A DNA stretch of 64,000 bases from Thalassobacillus cyri (lineage in GTDB: Bacteria; Bacillota; Bacilli; Bacillales; Halobacillaceae). A model generated the notes under the pieces. It saw nothing but the letters and a program-made list of their open reading frames with translations, was not told the origin of the DNA and made no database searches. The position numbers were made by a program, and so were the translations under genes. The first letter of the stretch is position 1. The number at the start of each line of letters is the position of its first letter. Below are positions 34,516-43,206 of the stretch, piece by piece. The stretch covers positions 124,001 to 188,000 of the forward strand of contig NZ_FNQR01000009.1 of NCBI RefSeq assembly GCF_900107755.1. The letters are read 5' to 3'.

Positions 34516-35532
34516 TTGTTTACGGCAATCTTTGGTTCACTAGAATCAGGTATCATCTATGCAATCATGGCTTTAGGAGTCTACTTATCATTCCGAATCC
34601 TGGATTTTCCCGATCTGACTGTTGATGGCAGCTTTGTCACTGGTGCTGCAGTAGCAGCCGTTATGATTGTGAATGGCACCAATCCGTTTTTTGCTACTGT
34701 CATTGCCTTAGTCATCGGTTTTCTGGCAGGTTGTATTACTGGAATGCTTCATACGATTGGAAAAATAAATGCGTTATTATCCGGGATACTGATGATGATT
34801 GCGCTTTACTCTATTAATCTCAGAATAATGGGAAGATCGAATATACCTTTACTCAATGAAGAGACAGCTTTTACTACTGTCTCTTCGTTCTGGGAAAAAC
34901 TTGGCATCGATCCAATGCTGAATAAAGGTTTGGAATTGATAGGTTTAGGTGACAGCTTGCCTTCTACCTGGGGAATATTATTTTTCATGATTATCGTTAC
35001 CTTATTGATCAAGTTTACAACCGATCGCTTTTTGAAGACAGAAATCGGGCTGGCTGTCCGGGCAACGGGAGACAACAAACGGATGATCCGCAGCTTTTCT
35101 GCTAATACCAATATGCTTGTCATCCTGGGACTTGGATTATCAAATGCCATGGTCGCTTTTTCAGGAGCGTTGATTGCACAGTACGGATCCTTCGCCGATG
35201 TCGGAATGGGTATCGGCATGATCATCATCGGGCTTGCCTCTGTAATTATAGGAGAGGCACTTTTCGGTACAAAAACGATTGCAAGAACTACGCTTGCTGT
35301 GGTTGGAGGCGCAATCATTTACCGGATCGTTGTCAGTTTGGCACTCCGTGTTGAATTCCTGGAAACTGGAGATATGAAGTTGATTACAGCTACCATCGTT
35401 ATTTTAGCTTTGACCTTACCAAAAATGATTGAAAGCCACCGTGAAAAGAAACGTAAGAAACAGAAGCATAAAGAAATCATGATGGATATACCAATGGAAA
35501 GCGGGGGAGAGCAACGTGCTGCAGCTAAATAG
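34516..35532 (+). CDS. ABC transporter permease, TrpY-like
   Basis: A 338-residue polytopic permease of the branched-chain/LivH-like family (GIIYAIMALGVYLSFRILDFPDLTVDGSFVTGAA). LAVRATGDNKRMIRSFSAN is the cytoplasmic coupling segment that contacts the ATPase. The C-terminal tail is highly basic and cytoplasmic. It starts with TTG at 34516, with AAAGGATGA upstream. Its end overlaps the ATPase gene by 17 bases. Partner of the lipoprotein and ATPase on either side. Confidence 0.88.
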   Translation: MFTAIFGSLESGIIYAIMALGVYLSFRILDFPDLTVDGSFVTGAAVAAVMIVNGTNPFFATVIALVIGFLAGCITGMLHTIGKINALLSGILMMIALYSINLRIMGRSNIPLLNEETAFTTVSSFWEKLGIDPMLNKGLELIGLGDSLPSTWGILFFMIIVTLLIKFTTDRFLKTEIGLAVRATGDNKRMIRSFSANTNMLVILGLGLSNAMVAFSGALIAQYGSFADVGMGIGMIIIGLASVIIGEALFGTKTIARTTLAVVGGAIIYRIVVSLALRVEFLETGDMKLITATIVILALTLPKMIESHREKKRKKQKHKEIMMDIPMESGGEQRAAAK

Positions 35533-36310
35533 AATTCACAAGGTATTCAATGAAAACACACCGGACGAAAAAATAGCGCTGGACGATGTTGACCTTTCCA
35601 TGAATTCCGGGGATTTTGTGACGGTCATCGGGAGTAACGGTGCAGGCAAGTCCACGCTGATGAATATCATTTCCGGCGTGCTGCTTCCAGATACAGGGAT
35701 GGTGCGCATTGACGGAAAAGATGTCAGCCTTGTTCCTGAGTATAAGCGTTCAAAGCTGATTGGGCGAGTATTTCAGGATCCGATGGCGGGAACCGCGCCT
35801 GCAATGACAATCGAAGAAAATTTAGCAATGGCTTATTCCAGAAATAAAAGAAGGACATTTCGAAAAGGTGTGACTAAAAGTCGCCGGGCTTACTTCAAGG
35901 AAGTATTGGAGACGCTCCATTTGGGGCTGGAAGACAGGCTGAATATAAAAGTAGGACTGCTTTCAGGTGGGGAAAGGCAGGCGTTGTCGTTATTGATGGC
36001 GACATTTACAGAGCCTGCAATCCTGTTATTGGATGAGCATACAGCTGCCCTTGACCCATCACGAGCAGAATTGATCACCAACCTGACCAAAGAAATCGTA
36101 GGCAAATATAATCTGACTACTTTGATGGTGACCCACAATATGCAGCAAGCTTTAGATTTGGGCAACCGTTTGATCATGATGGATAAAGGACAAATCATTT
36201 TGAAAGTTGACGAGCAAGAGAAGAAGCACCTTACCGTAGACAAATTGATGGCTGAGTTCCAGCGGATCCGAGGCGAACAGATGGCTAACGATCGCGCATT
36301 GCTAAGTTGA
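35516..36310 (+). CDS. ABC transporter ATP-binding protein, TrpZ-like
   Basis: A 264-residue ATPase with Walker A GSNGAGKST (about residues 40-48), the Q-loop VFQDPMAGTAPAMT, signature LSGGERQ, Walker B ILLLDEH and switch His in VTHNMQQA. The PMAGTAP and DEHTAALDP patterns are typical of the ATPase partnered with TrpX-type lipoproteins. GTG start at 35516 with GGGGGAG upstream, overlapping the permease gene. It powers uptake by the upstream lipoprotein-permease pair. Confidence 0.9.
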   Translation: MLQLNRIHKVFNENTPDEKIALDDVDLSMNSGDFVTVIGSNGAGKSTLMNIISGVLLPDTGMVRIDGKDVSLVPEYKRSKLIGRVFQDPMAGTAPAMTIEENLAMAYSRNKRRTFRKGVTKSRRAYFKEVLETLHLGLEDRLNIKVGLLSGGERQALSLLMATFTEPAILLLDEHTAALDPSRAELITNLTKEIVGKYNLTTLMVTHNMQQALDLGNRLIMMDKGQIILKVDEQEKKHLTVDKLMAEFQRIRGEQMANDRALLS

Positions 36311-36331
36311 TCGGTGGCAAATATCCCTGTC

Positions 36332-36361
36332 AAAAAAATCACCGGATCTGGTATTTTTTTG
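36332..36361 (+). terminator. Possible terminator of the ABC transporter operon
   Basis: An A-run, a short imperfect ACCGG-AT-CTGGT stem and a run of seven T that pairs back with the A-run. Confidence 0.6.
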
Positions 36362-36412
36362 GCCAGGATACATAGAGAGCAGTTTGGTAGAAATTCAGGA
36401 TAAGGGGGGAGC

Positions 36413-36814
36413 ATGATGAAGCCAGGCATGCGGGAAGGGCAATCAGCTGCCATCCAAACGGAAGTGGCGAGTGAAATGTTCGCACAATTTGGAGGTGAGG
36501 TCGTCCACCCGACTTTTTCCACGGTATCCCTAGTATATTATATGGAATGGGCTTCGAGGAAGATTATATTGCCCTATCTGGAAGATAGTGAAGAAGGGAT
36601 GGGTGGTGCTGTCTCGGTCAAACATGTCAGTCCTGCTCCAGAGGGGGTCACCATTGATATAACCGCTACTGTGACAGCAATAAAGCGTAATATAGTGGTC
36701 ACGGAAGTGGTGGCAGAAAGTGATGGGAATATCATTGGCACGGGAGAAGTGAAGCAAGTCATCCTTCCTAAAGTAAAAATTAGAGAAATACTGCGGGTGG
36801 AGAATAAAACATAG
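36413..36814 (+). CDS. Hotdog-fold thioesterase, FlK-like
   Basis: A 133-residue hotdog protein. The pattern HPTFSTVSLVYYMEWASRK...GGAVSVKHVSPAPEG resembles the fluoroacetyl-CoA thioesterase FlK family, with Thr/Ser, Glu (MEWA) and His (KHVSPAP) in the positions of the catalytic triad. It would hydrolyse an acyl-CoA. Its place just before phenylalanine dehydrogenase and the E1-E2 genes suggests an aromatic CoA ester such as phenylacetyl-CoA, in the way PaaI protects against dead-end CoA esters; this is inference. Two tandem ATG codons (36413, 36416) follow AAGGGGGGAG. Confidence 0.78.
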   Translation: MMKPGMREGQSAAIQTEVASEMFAQFGGEVVHPTFSTVSLVYYMEWASRKIILPYLEDSEEGMGGAVSVKHVSPAPEGVTIDITATVTAIKRNIVVTEVVAESDGNIIGTGEVKQVILPKVKIREILRVENKT

Positions 36815-36834
36815 ATAAATTCTTTTAGCCATAA

Positions 36835-36849
36835 ATGAAAGCGCTTACC
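36835..36849 (+). promoter_or_regulatory. cre-like catabolite-repression site before phenylalanine dehydrogenase
   Basis: ATGAAAGCGCTTACC matches 14 of 15 positions of WTGNAANCGNWNNCW, 27 bp before the gene start. CcpA binding here would repress aromatic amino acid catabolism on preferred sugars. Confidence 0.6.
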
Positions 36850-36875
36850 GGGGAAGTATTGCAAAAGGGGGACTC

Positions 36876-37991
36876 ATGATGAATATGGATATGTTTGAAC
36901 GTATTAGTGAGCATCAGCAAGTGTTGTTTTGTAACGATCAAGCGACAGGGTTGAAAGCAATTATCGCGATTCACAACACAACCCTTGGGCCTGCTCTTGG
37001 CGGATGCAGGATGCAGCCTTACGAGAGTGTCGATGCAGCATTGGAAGATGTTCTGCGCCTGTCCAAAGGGATGACCTACAAATGTGCTGCAGCCGATGTC
37101 GATTTTGGCGGGGGAAAAGCTGTTATCATCGGGGATCCGGCAAAAGATAAAAACCCGGAATTGTTCCGCGCGTTTGGGCAGTTTGTCGAGTCATTGAATG
37201 GGCGTTTCTACACAGGGACAGACATGGGCACCACTCCTGGAGATTTTGTGCATGCTTTAAAAGAAACGAACTGCATTGTAGGTGTGGAAGAAGAATATGG
37301 AGGCAGTGGCGATTCATCTGTGCCTACTGCTCTAGGTGTCATTTATGGAATAAAAGCCACGAACCAGGCGGTATGGGGAAGCAAAGAGCTGGGAGAAAAA
37401 ACCTATGCCATCCAGGGTTTAGGCAAAGTTGGTGCTAAAGTTGCTGAGCACCTTCTTCAAGAAGGAACCAATCTGTATGTGACGGATATCAACCAGTCAG
37501 CCATCGATGAGGTGTTATCAAAAGCGAAAGAATATAACGGTTTTGTAAAAGTAGTCAATGATAAAGAGATTTATCATGTGGAAGCTGATGTTTTCGTGCC
37601 GTGTGCATTTGGCGGTGTCATCAATGATGAGACAGTCGAGCAGCTGAAGGTCAGAGCAGTGGCAGGTTCGGCGAATAACCAGCTGTTGGATATCCATCAT
37701 GGGAAGACATTGCAGGAAAAAGGCATCCTTTACGCCCCTGATTATATCGTCAATGCAGGCGGATTGATTCAGGTCGCAGATGAATTATATGAACCGAACA
37801 AGGCAAGGGTCTTGAGAAAAACGAAAGCTATCTATACATCATTATTGGATGTTTTTCAGGAATCGATGGATAGCGGCATCTGTACAGTAGAAGCTTCTAA
37901 TTTGTTATGTGAAAGACGGATTGAATCCCGTGCCCAGCGCAATAGCTTCTTCAGTCATATGAAGCGGCCGAAATGGGCCGTGCGAAATTAA
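36876..37991 (+). CDS. pdh: Phenylalanine dehydrogenase
   Basis: A 371-residue NAD-dependent amino acid dehydrogenase. [43 protein letters not shown] (substrate Lys69 and catalytic Lys81), YTGTDMGT and the Rossmann motif [13 protein letters not shown] are visible. The phrase [15 protein letters not shown] and the C-terminal KPKW/RPKW-xxRN ending match bacillar phenylalanine dehydrogenases rather than leucine dehydrogenase (which has KNAAAGLNLGGGK). It deaminates phenylalanine to phenylpyruvate and probably also tyrosine to 4-hydroxyphenylpyruvate. AAAGGGGGA precedes ATG. It heads the operon with the E1/E2 genes and HPPD downstream. Confidence 0.9.
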   Translation: MMNMDMFERISEHQQVLFCNDQATGLKAIIAIHNTTLGPALGGCRMQPYESVDAALEDVLRLSKGMTYKCAAADVDFGGGKAVIIGDPAKDKNPELFRAFGQFVESLNGRFYTGTDMGTTPGDFVHALKETNCIVGVEEEYGGSGDSSVPTALGVIYGIKATNQAVWGSKELGEKTYAIQGLGKVGAKVAEHLLQEGTNLYVTDINQSAIDEVLSKAKEYNGFVKVVNDKEIYHVEADVFVPCAFGGVINDETVEQLKVRAVAGSANNQLLDIHHGKTLQEKGILYAPDYIVNAGGLIQVADELYEPNKARVLRKTKAIYTSLLDVFQESMDSGICTVEASNLLCERRIESRAQRNSFFSHMKRPKWAVRN

Positions 37992-38025
37992 CCAAGTAGT
38001 TAATGCCTTAAAAAAGGGTGATTCG

Positions 38026-39111
38026 ATGGAAAATGACTTTCCTATAAAAATGTGGATAGATGAAAATGGAAATGTCCAGGAAAAAGAATACAAAGAAGTG
38101 GTGACGGAGAAGCTGACTAGAACTTTCTACCAACAGCTGATCCGCATTCGTACGTTTGACAGGAAGGGGATAAGCCTGCAACGCCAGGGGAGGATCGGCA
38201 CTTACGCTCCATTTGAAGGCCAGGAAGCAAGCCAGGTCGGGAGTGCGATGGCTCTGGAAACGAATGACTGGATGTTCCCATCTTATCGGGATCATGGGGC
38301 GACGATGACTTTCGGGCACTCCCTGAAAAATATCTTATTGTTTTGGAATGGAAGAAACGAAGGGTGCATCCCGCCTGAAGGGAAGAATATCTTTCCCCCT
38401 GGAATTCCGATTGCCACCCAGTTGCCGCATGCGGTAGGAGCAGCTTTTGCGGAAAAACGGAAAGGGTCCAAAAACGCTGCCATCGTCTACTTTGGTGACG
38501 GAGCAACCTCAGAAGGGGATTTTCATGAAGGTTTAAACATGGCGAGTGTGTTTGACGCACCAGTCGTATTTTTCAATCAGAATAACGGCTATGCGATTTC
38601 TGTTCCAATGGAAAAACAAATGAATACAAAAACGATCGCCCAAAAAGCCCTGGCTTATGATATGCCCGGGGTCCGGGTGGATGGCAACGATGTTTTTGCT
38701 GTTTACGCTGAAACATTGAAAGCACTTGACCGTGCGCGCAGCGGGGAAGGGCCGACGTTGATCGAAGCGGTGACATGGCGTTATGGGGCGCACACCACCG
38801 CAGATGACCCGACTAAATATAGGGACCAATTGGAAAGTGAACGAAGACGGGAAGAGGCAGATCCTGTATTACGGGTGGAACGTCTGCTAAAAAATCAAGG
38901 CTGGTTTGATGAACAGTGGGCGGAAGAAGTTAAGAAACAAGCGGCTCACGAAGTAGATGCTGCAGTTGCTGAGATGGAAAGTTTTCCGCCTGTTGATCCT
39001 AACGATATCTTTGATCATGTGTTTGCGGAACCTACCTGGCAGCTCCAGGAGCAAAAGCAGCAATACTTCCAAGCGAAAAAGGGGGTTCCAGTATGGAATC
39101 AACAGCAGTAA
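38026..39111 (+). CDS. 2-oxoacid dehydrogenase E1 alpha subunit
   Basis: A 361-residue thiamine-diphosphate-dependent subunit. The TPP motif GDGATSEGDFHEGLNMASVFDAPVVFFNQNN runs from about residue 159, and RYGAHTTADDPTKYR is the phosphorylation-loop region. It decarboxylates a 2-oxoacid. The set resembles pyruvate and branched-chain complexes. Position right after phenylalanine dehydrogenase suggests that phenylpyruvate is the substrate, giving phenylacetyl-CoA for the paa pathway (inference). The 3' end overlaps the E1 beta gene by 19 bases. No E3 gene is present, so E3 must come from another complex. Confidence 0.88.
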   Translation: MENDFPIKMWIDENGNVQEKEYKEVVTEKLTRTFYQQLIRIRTFDRKGISLQRQGRIGTYAPFEGQEASQVGSAMALETNDWMFPSYRDHGATMTFGHSLKNILLFWNGRNEGCIPPEGKNIFPPGIPIATQLPHAVGAAFAEKRKGSKNAAIVYFGDGATSEGDFHEGLNMASVFDAPVVFFNQNNGYAISVPMEKQMNTKTIAQKALAYDMPGVRVDGNDVFAVYAETLKALDRARSGEGPTLIEAVTWRYGAHTTADDPTKYRDQLESERRREEADPVLRVERLLKNQGWFDEQWAEEVKKQAAHEVDAAVAEMESFPPVDPNDIFDHVFAEPTWQLQEQKQQYFQAKKGVPVWNQQQ

Positions 39112-40091
39112 AGAAGAAAACGATGACCCTCGTCCAGGCAATTACAGATGGGATGCGCACGATGCTGGAAGAAGATGACCGGGTGCTGGTGCTTGGAGAA
39201 GATGTCGGGAAGAACGGCGGTGTATTCCGGGCGACCGATCACCTGCAGGAAGAATTCGGGGAGGATCGTGTCATGGATACCCCGCTAAGTGAAGCGGGAT
39301 TCATCGGTGCGGCAATTGGGATGGCGGTTAACGGACTTCGACCTGTAGCCGAAATTCAGTTTCTTGGCTTCATTTATCCTGCCTATGAACAGATCATGAC
39401 CCATGCCTCACGGCTGCGTTCCAGAACAATGGGACATTACACCGTACCAATCGTAATCCGTGCTCCTTATGGGGCGGGGGTTCGGGCTCCTGAAATTCAT
39501 TCCGACAGCACGGAAGCGATTTTTACACATATGCCGGGCTTGAAAGTCGTCTGTCCCGCTTCGCCATCGGATGCAAAAGGCCTTTTGATTGCCGCTATCG
39601 AAGACCCTGATCCTGTTTTATATTTGGAACCGATGCGATGCTATCGTTCTTCGAGGGAAGAAGTAGCGGAAGGGAAATATACGGTTGAAATCGGGAAAGC
39701 GAAAAAGGTCCAGGAAGGGGAGGACGTAACTGTCATCACCTGGGGGGCAATGGTACCCGTCGCCGCTCAGGCAGTAAAAGAGATGGAAGCGACAGGTGTT
39801 TCCTGTGAACTTATCGATCTCCGAACGTTGTATCCAATCGACCGGGATACGATTGCCGAATCTGTCCAAAAAACCGGGCGGACAGTCATTGTCCATGAAG
39901 CCCACGGGACAGGAGGAGTGGGGAACGATGTGCTGGCTATCGTCAATGATACTTCTTTCCTGTATCAAAAGGCTCCAGTCGAGCGGGTAACAGGTTTTGA
40001 TTCCCCGGTTCCATTTTTCAGCTTCGAAGATGAATATCTGCCGACACCTGCAAGGGTGAAATATGCGATTGAAAAGGTGATCAAGTTTTAA
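39093..40091 (+). CDS. 2-oxoacid dehydrogenase E1 beta subunit
   Basis: A 332-residue partner of E1 alpha. GEDVGKNGGVFRAT, FGEDRVMDTPLSEAGFIGAAIGMA, and the C-terminal transketolase half (DLRTLYPIDRDTI, VIVHEAHGTGGVG) are standard for PdhB/BkdB-type proteins. ATG 39093 follows GGGGG inside the end of the E1 alpha gene, so the two are translated together. With E1 alpha it forms the heterotetrameric decarboxylase. Confidence 0.88.
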   Translation: MESTAVKKKTMTLVQAITDGMRTMLEEDDRVLVLGEDVGKNGGVFRATDHLQEEFGEDRVMDTPLSEAGFIGAAIGMAVNGLRPVAEIQFLGFIYPAYEQIMTHASRLRSRTMGHYTVPIVIRAPYGAGVRAPEIHSDSTEAIFTHMPGLKVVCPASPSDAKGLLIAAIEDPDPVLYLEPMRCYRSSREEVAEGKYTVEIGKAKKVQEGEDVTVITWGAMVPVAAQAVKEMEATGVSCELIDLRTLYPIDRDTIAESVQKTGRTVIVHEAHGTGGVGNDVLAIVNDTSFLYQKAPVERVTGFDSPVPFFSFEDEYLPTPARVKYAIEKVIKF

Positions 40092-40106
40092 CAGGGGAGG
40101 ATGACG

Positions 40107-41327
40107 ATGGTTGAGATAAAGCTTCATGATATCGGGGAAGGGATGACCGAAGCAGAGGTTACACATTTTCTTGTGAAGCCTGGGGACGAGGTGGTTGTCG
40201 ATCAACCGGTGGTAGAAGTTTCTACGGATAAAATGACAGCGGAAATCCCGGCCCCGCAGCAAGGGGTCGTAAAGGAACTGTTAGTGGAAGAAGGAAAGAC
40301 CATTTCCATCGGGACTACAGTGGTAGTGCTTGAAACAGCCCGAGAAGCGGAGCGGGAAACCGCCGCTACGCTGGAAATAGAGAAAGAACCGGTGAAAGCA
40401 GAAACACCGTTTGTGCAAAGTTTTGAAGTTACCGCTCCGGACCGGCGTGTCAAGGCTGCTCCATACACGAGAAAGGTGGCCCGCGAGCTTGATGTAGATA
40501 TTGAACAGGTGAAAGGGACAGGTGTCAGGGGGAGGATTACAGTAGACGATGTCAAACGCTTCGCTGCTGTACCGGAACCTGAGCACTCCCATCAGGTTAA
40601 AGAGCAAAAGGTAAGTGTGGAATCAGTGGATGAGTCGGAGATGATACCATTCCGGGGAAGAAGGAAGCAGATTGCTAATAAAATGACGCAGTCCCTTTTC
40701 ACTATTCCACATTGCACCCACTTTGAAGAAATAGATGTCACCGAATTGCTTGATATCAGACAAGAACTGAAGCAGGAAAAACTGGCTATTTCCGCGACAG
40801 CCTTTTTTATCAAAGCAGTATCCGTGGCGCTTCAGGAGTTTCCGGTTTTCAATTCCAGGCTCGATGAAGAGAACGAAGCCATCCGGCTGGTAAAAGAGCA
40901 TCATATTGGAATTGCTACGGATACAGCAGAGGGACTGATTGTCCCCGTACTTAAAAATGTAGAGAAGAAGTCATTGCAGACTATCCATGAAGAGATGAAA
41001 GAATTGACACAAAAAGCTGGCGAGAATCGACTGAAGCGAGAGGAAATGACAGGAAGCACATTTACCATCAGCAATGTCGGCCCGCTGGGAGGCAGTATCG
41101 GGGCTACCCCGATCATCAATTATCCAGAAGTCGGACTGATGGCTTTTCATAAAACAAAAAAGCGTCCGATGGTGGTTAATGAAAATGAAATAGCGATCCG
41201 TTCCATGATGAATATTTCGATGGTTTTCGATCATCGAGTGGCAGACGGTGGCACGGCTGTTGCGTTTACCAACCGGGTGCAGGCCTTAATTGAACGTCCG
41301 TATTTACTATTAATTGACTTGAAATGA
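40107..41327 (+). CDS. 2-oxoacid dehydrogenase E2 (dihydrolipoamide acyltransferase)
   Basis: A 406-residue E2 core. The lipoyl domain (residues 1-78) has Lys42 in VSTDKMTAEI for lipoylation. A flexible linker is followed by the subunit-binding domain (about 120-155, PYTRKVARELDVDIEQVKG). The catalytic acyltransferase domain ends with His376 in DHRVADGGT. It transfers the acyl group, here perhaps phenylacetyl, to CoA. ATG 40107 is 6 nt after AGGGGAGG; ATG 40101 abuts that site. No dedicated E3 gene follows. It is directly followed by HPPD. Confidence 0.88.
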   Translation: MVEIKLHDIGEGMTEAEVTHFLVKPGDEVVVDQPVVEVSTDKMTAEIPAPQQGVVKELLVEEGKTISIGTTVVVLETAREAERETAATLEIEKEPVKAETPFVQSFEVTAPDRRVKAAPYTRKVARELDVDIEQVKGTGVRGRITVDDVKRFAAVPEPEHSHQVKEQKVSVESVDESEMIPFRGRRKQIANKMTQSLFTIPHCTHFEEIDVTELLDIRQELKQEKLAISATAFFIKAVSVALQEFPVFNSRLDEENEAIRLVKEHHIGIATDTAEGLIVPVLKNVEKKSLQTIHEEMKELTQKAGENRLKREEMTGSTFTISNVGPLGGSIGATPIINYPEVGLMAFHKTKKRPMVVNENEIAIRSMMNISMVFDHRVADGGTAVAFTNRVQALIERPYLLLIDLK

Positions 41328-41364
41328 TAAGAATTTTTATTAATTGATTATGGAGGGATCACGA

Positions 41365-42486
41365 ATGAAAGAACAAGTGACGAAAAAGCAGGCGCCAGAA
41401 GCGGCTGAGGATTTTTTTCCAGTCAAAGAAGTAGACTATTTGGAGTATTACACTGGTAACGCCAAGCAGGCAGCCCATTTCTTCTGTACCGCATTCGGGT
41501 TTGAACCAGTCGCTTATTCCGGATTGGAAACAGGTAATCGCGAAACGGTTTCCTATGTGCTGCAACAGCGCAAGGTCAGAATAGTTGTGACGGGTACATT
41601 GACAGAAAGCAGCAGAGTTGCTGAATTCACGAAAAAGCATGGGGATGGGGTGAAAGACGTCGCCCTGACGGTAGACGATGTCGATAAAGCTTATAAAGAA
41701 GCGGTATCCCGTGGTGCCATTGAAATCACACCACCATTCACGATTGATGATGAGTACGGAACAGTGAAAAAAGCGGTGATTGGCACGTATGGCGATACCA
41801 TCCACACGCTCGTAGAGCGCAAAGATTATAAAGGGGTGTTCATGCCTGGATTCCTTCCTGCAGATTTCGAAATCCCGCATCAATCCACTGGCATTGCCGC
41901 TATCGACCATGTAGTCGGAAATGTAGAGCGGATGGAAGAATGGGTGTCTTATTATGAAAAAGTCATGGGCTTTAAGGAAATGCGCCACTTCTCAGATGAA
42001 GATATTACAACCGAATATTCCGCGCTGATGTCAAAAGTGATGCATAACGGCGGACGGATCAAATTCCCGATCAACGAACCAGCTGAAGGCAAAAAGAAGT
42101 CCCAAATTGAAGAGTACCTTGATTTCTATAACGGACCTGGTGTCCAGCACATCGCCTTGATTACTGGGGATATCGTCGACACGGTAACCAAGCTGCGTGA
42201 AAATGGCGTGGAATTTCTCAATACCCCAGATGCTTACTACGATGAGCTCACTGATCGTGTGGGAGAAATTGACGAAGAAATAGATAAATTGAGAGAGTTG
42301 AAGATTTTAGTAGACCGTGATGATGAAGGGTATCTATTACAGATTTTCACAAAACCGATCGTCGACCGTCCTACCATGTTCATCGAAATCATCCAACGTA
42401 AAGGGGCTCGCGGCTTCGGAGAAGGAAACTTCAAAGCCTTATTCCAGTCCATCGAACGGGAACAAGAACGACGAGGTAATCTATAA
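41365..42486 (+). CDS. hppD: 4-hydroxyphenylpyruvate dioxygenase
   Basis: A 373-residue Fe(II) dioxygenase of two vicinal-oxygen-chelate domains. Iron ligands H182 (AIDHVVGNV), H262 (GVQHIAL) and E341 (FIEIIQR) are present, and the C-terminal helix FGEGNFKALFQSIE gates the active site. It converts 4-hydroxyphenylpyruvate to homogentisate. ATG 41365 follows TGGAGGG; longer starts are not supported. It links the dehydrogenase operon to the homogentisate genes downstream and indicates that tyrosine is also degraded here. Confidence 0.95.
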   Translation: MKEQVTKKQAPEAAEDFFPVKEVDYLEYYTGNAKQAAHFFCTAFGFEPVAYSGLETGNRETVSYVLQQRKVRIVVTGTLTESSRVAEFTKKHGDGVKDVALTVDDVDKAYKEAVSRGAIEITPPFTIDDEYGTVKKAVIGTYGDTIHTLVERKDYKGVFMPGFLPADFEIPHQSTGIAAIDHVVGNVERMEEWVSYYEKVMGFKEMRHFSDEDITTEYSALMSKVMHNGGRIKFPINEPAEGKKKSQIEEYLDFYNGPGVQHIALITGDIVDTVTKLRENGVEFLNTPDAYYDELTDRVGEIDEEIDKLRELKILVDRDDEGYLLQIFTKPIVDRPTMFIEIIQRKGARGFGEGNFKALFQSIEREQERRGNL

Positions 42487-42506
42487 GGCCGGAACAAATA
42501 AAAGGA

Positions 42507-42538
42507 AGGGAGAATAGTATAGTATTCTCCCTTTTTTT
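42507..42538 (+). terminator. Terminator after 4-hydroxyphenylpyruvate dioxygenase
   Basis: AAGGGAGAATA pairs with TATTCTCCCTT, followed by a T-run. Confidence 0.88.
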
Positions 42539-42576
42539 ACTAGAAATAGACTTATAGGAAAGTGTGGGGATGGAGT

Positions 42577-43206
42577 ATGGAAATTAAACCGGATAGTCTA
42601 GCCTGGAAAGACGCTTATAAACTTTTGATCGGCTCCGTACTGCCGAGGCCGATTGCTTTCGTTTCTACAGTCGATACACAAGGAAACGCGAATCTGGCTC
42701 CGTTCAGCTTTTTTACCGGGATCTGTGCCGATCCGATGCTGGTGTGCTTCGCGCCGATGCTGCGGGGTACAGATGGAGAAAAGAAGGATACATTACGGAA
42801 CATTGAAGCGACGAAGGAGTTTGTCATTAACGTTGTCAGTGAAGATTTCGTAGAACAAATGAATAACACCGCGATCGAATACCAGTATGGTACCGATGAA
42901 TTCGAGGCTGCCCTTTTAACGAAAGTAGCGAGTGCCTCCGTTAAGCCGCCTCGTGTGAAAGAAAGCAGGGTACATTTGGAGTGCGAGCTTCATGAGCTGC
43001 TCCATTTCGGAAATGAGCCAGGAGCCGGCAGCCTGGTGATCGGAAAGGTAAAGGTTGTTCAAGTCAACGATGATTTATACGAAAACGGGCGAATCGATAC
43101 AGATAAATTGAATCCGATTGGACGGCTGGCGGGACAGAATTATACAAAAGCAATTGCCGAAACATTTACGTTAGAACGAAAGAAAAGCTCTGAGGGATTG
43201 AAATGA
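42577..43206 (+). CDS. Flavin reductase-like (FMN-binding) protein of the homogentisate operon
   Basis: A 209-residue split-barrel FMN-binding protein of the DIM6/NTAB flavin reductase family (LIGSVLPRPIAFVSTVDTQGNANLAPFSFFTGICADPMLVCFAP; ATKEFVINVVSEDF). Such proteins supply reduced flavin or act as small oxidoreductases. Its link to homogentisate breakdown is by operon position only: its stop overlaps the fumarylacetoacetase start as ATGA. ATG 42577 is preferred over GTG 42562, because GGGGATGGAG lies just upstream and the domain begins there. Confidence 0.8.
   Translation: MEIKPDSLAWKDAYKLLIGSVLPRPIAFVSTVDTQGNANLAPFSFFTGICADPMLVCFAPMLRGTDGEKKDTLRNIEATKEFVINVVSEDFVEQMNNTAIEYQYGTDEFEAALLTKVASASVKPPRVKESRVHLECELHELLHFGNEPGAGSLVIGKVKVVQVNDDLYENGRIDTDKLNPIGRLAGQNYTKAIAETFTLERKKSSEGLK

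Noticed and set aside
36876-37991. Leucine dehydrogenase as the identity of the amino acid dehydrogenase
   Set aside because: The [15 protein letters not shown] segment and C-terminus match phenylalanine dehydrogenases, and the neighbours are aromatic catabolism genes.
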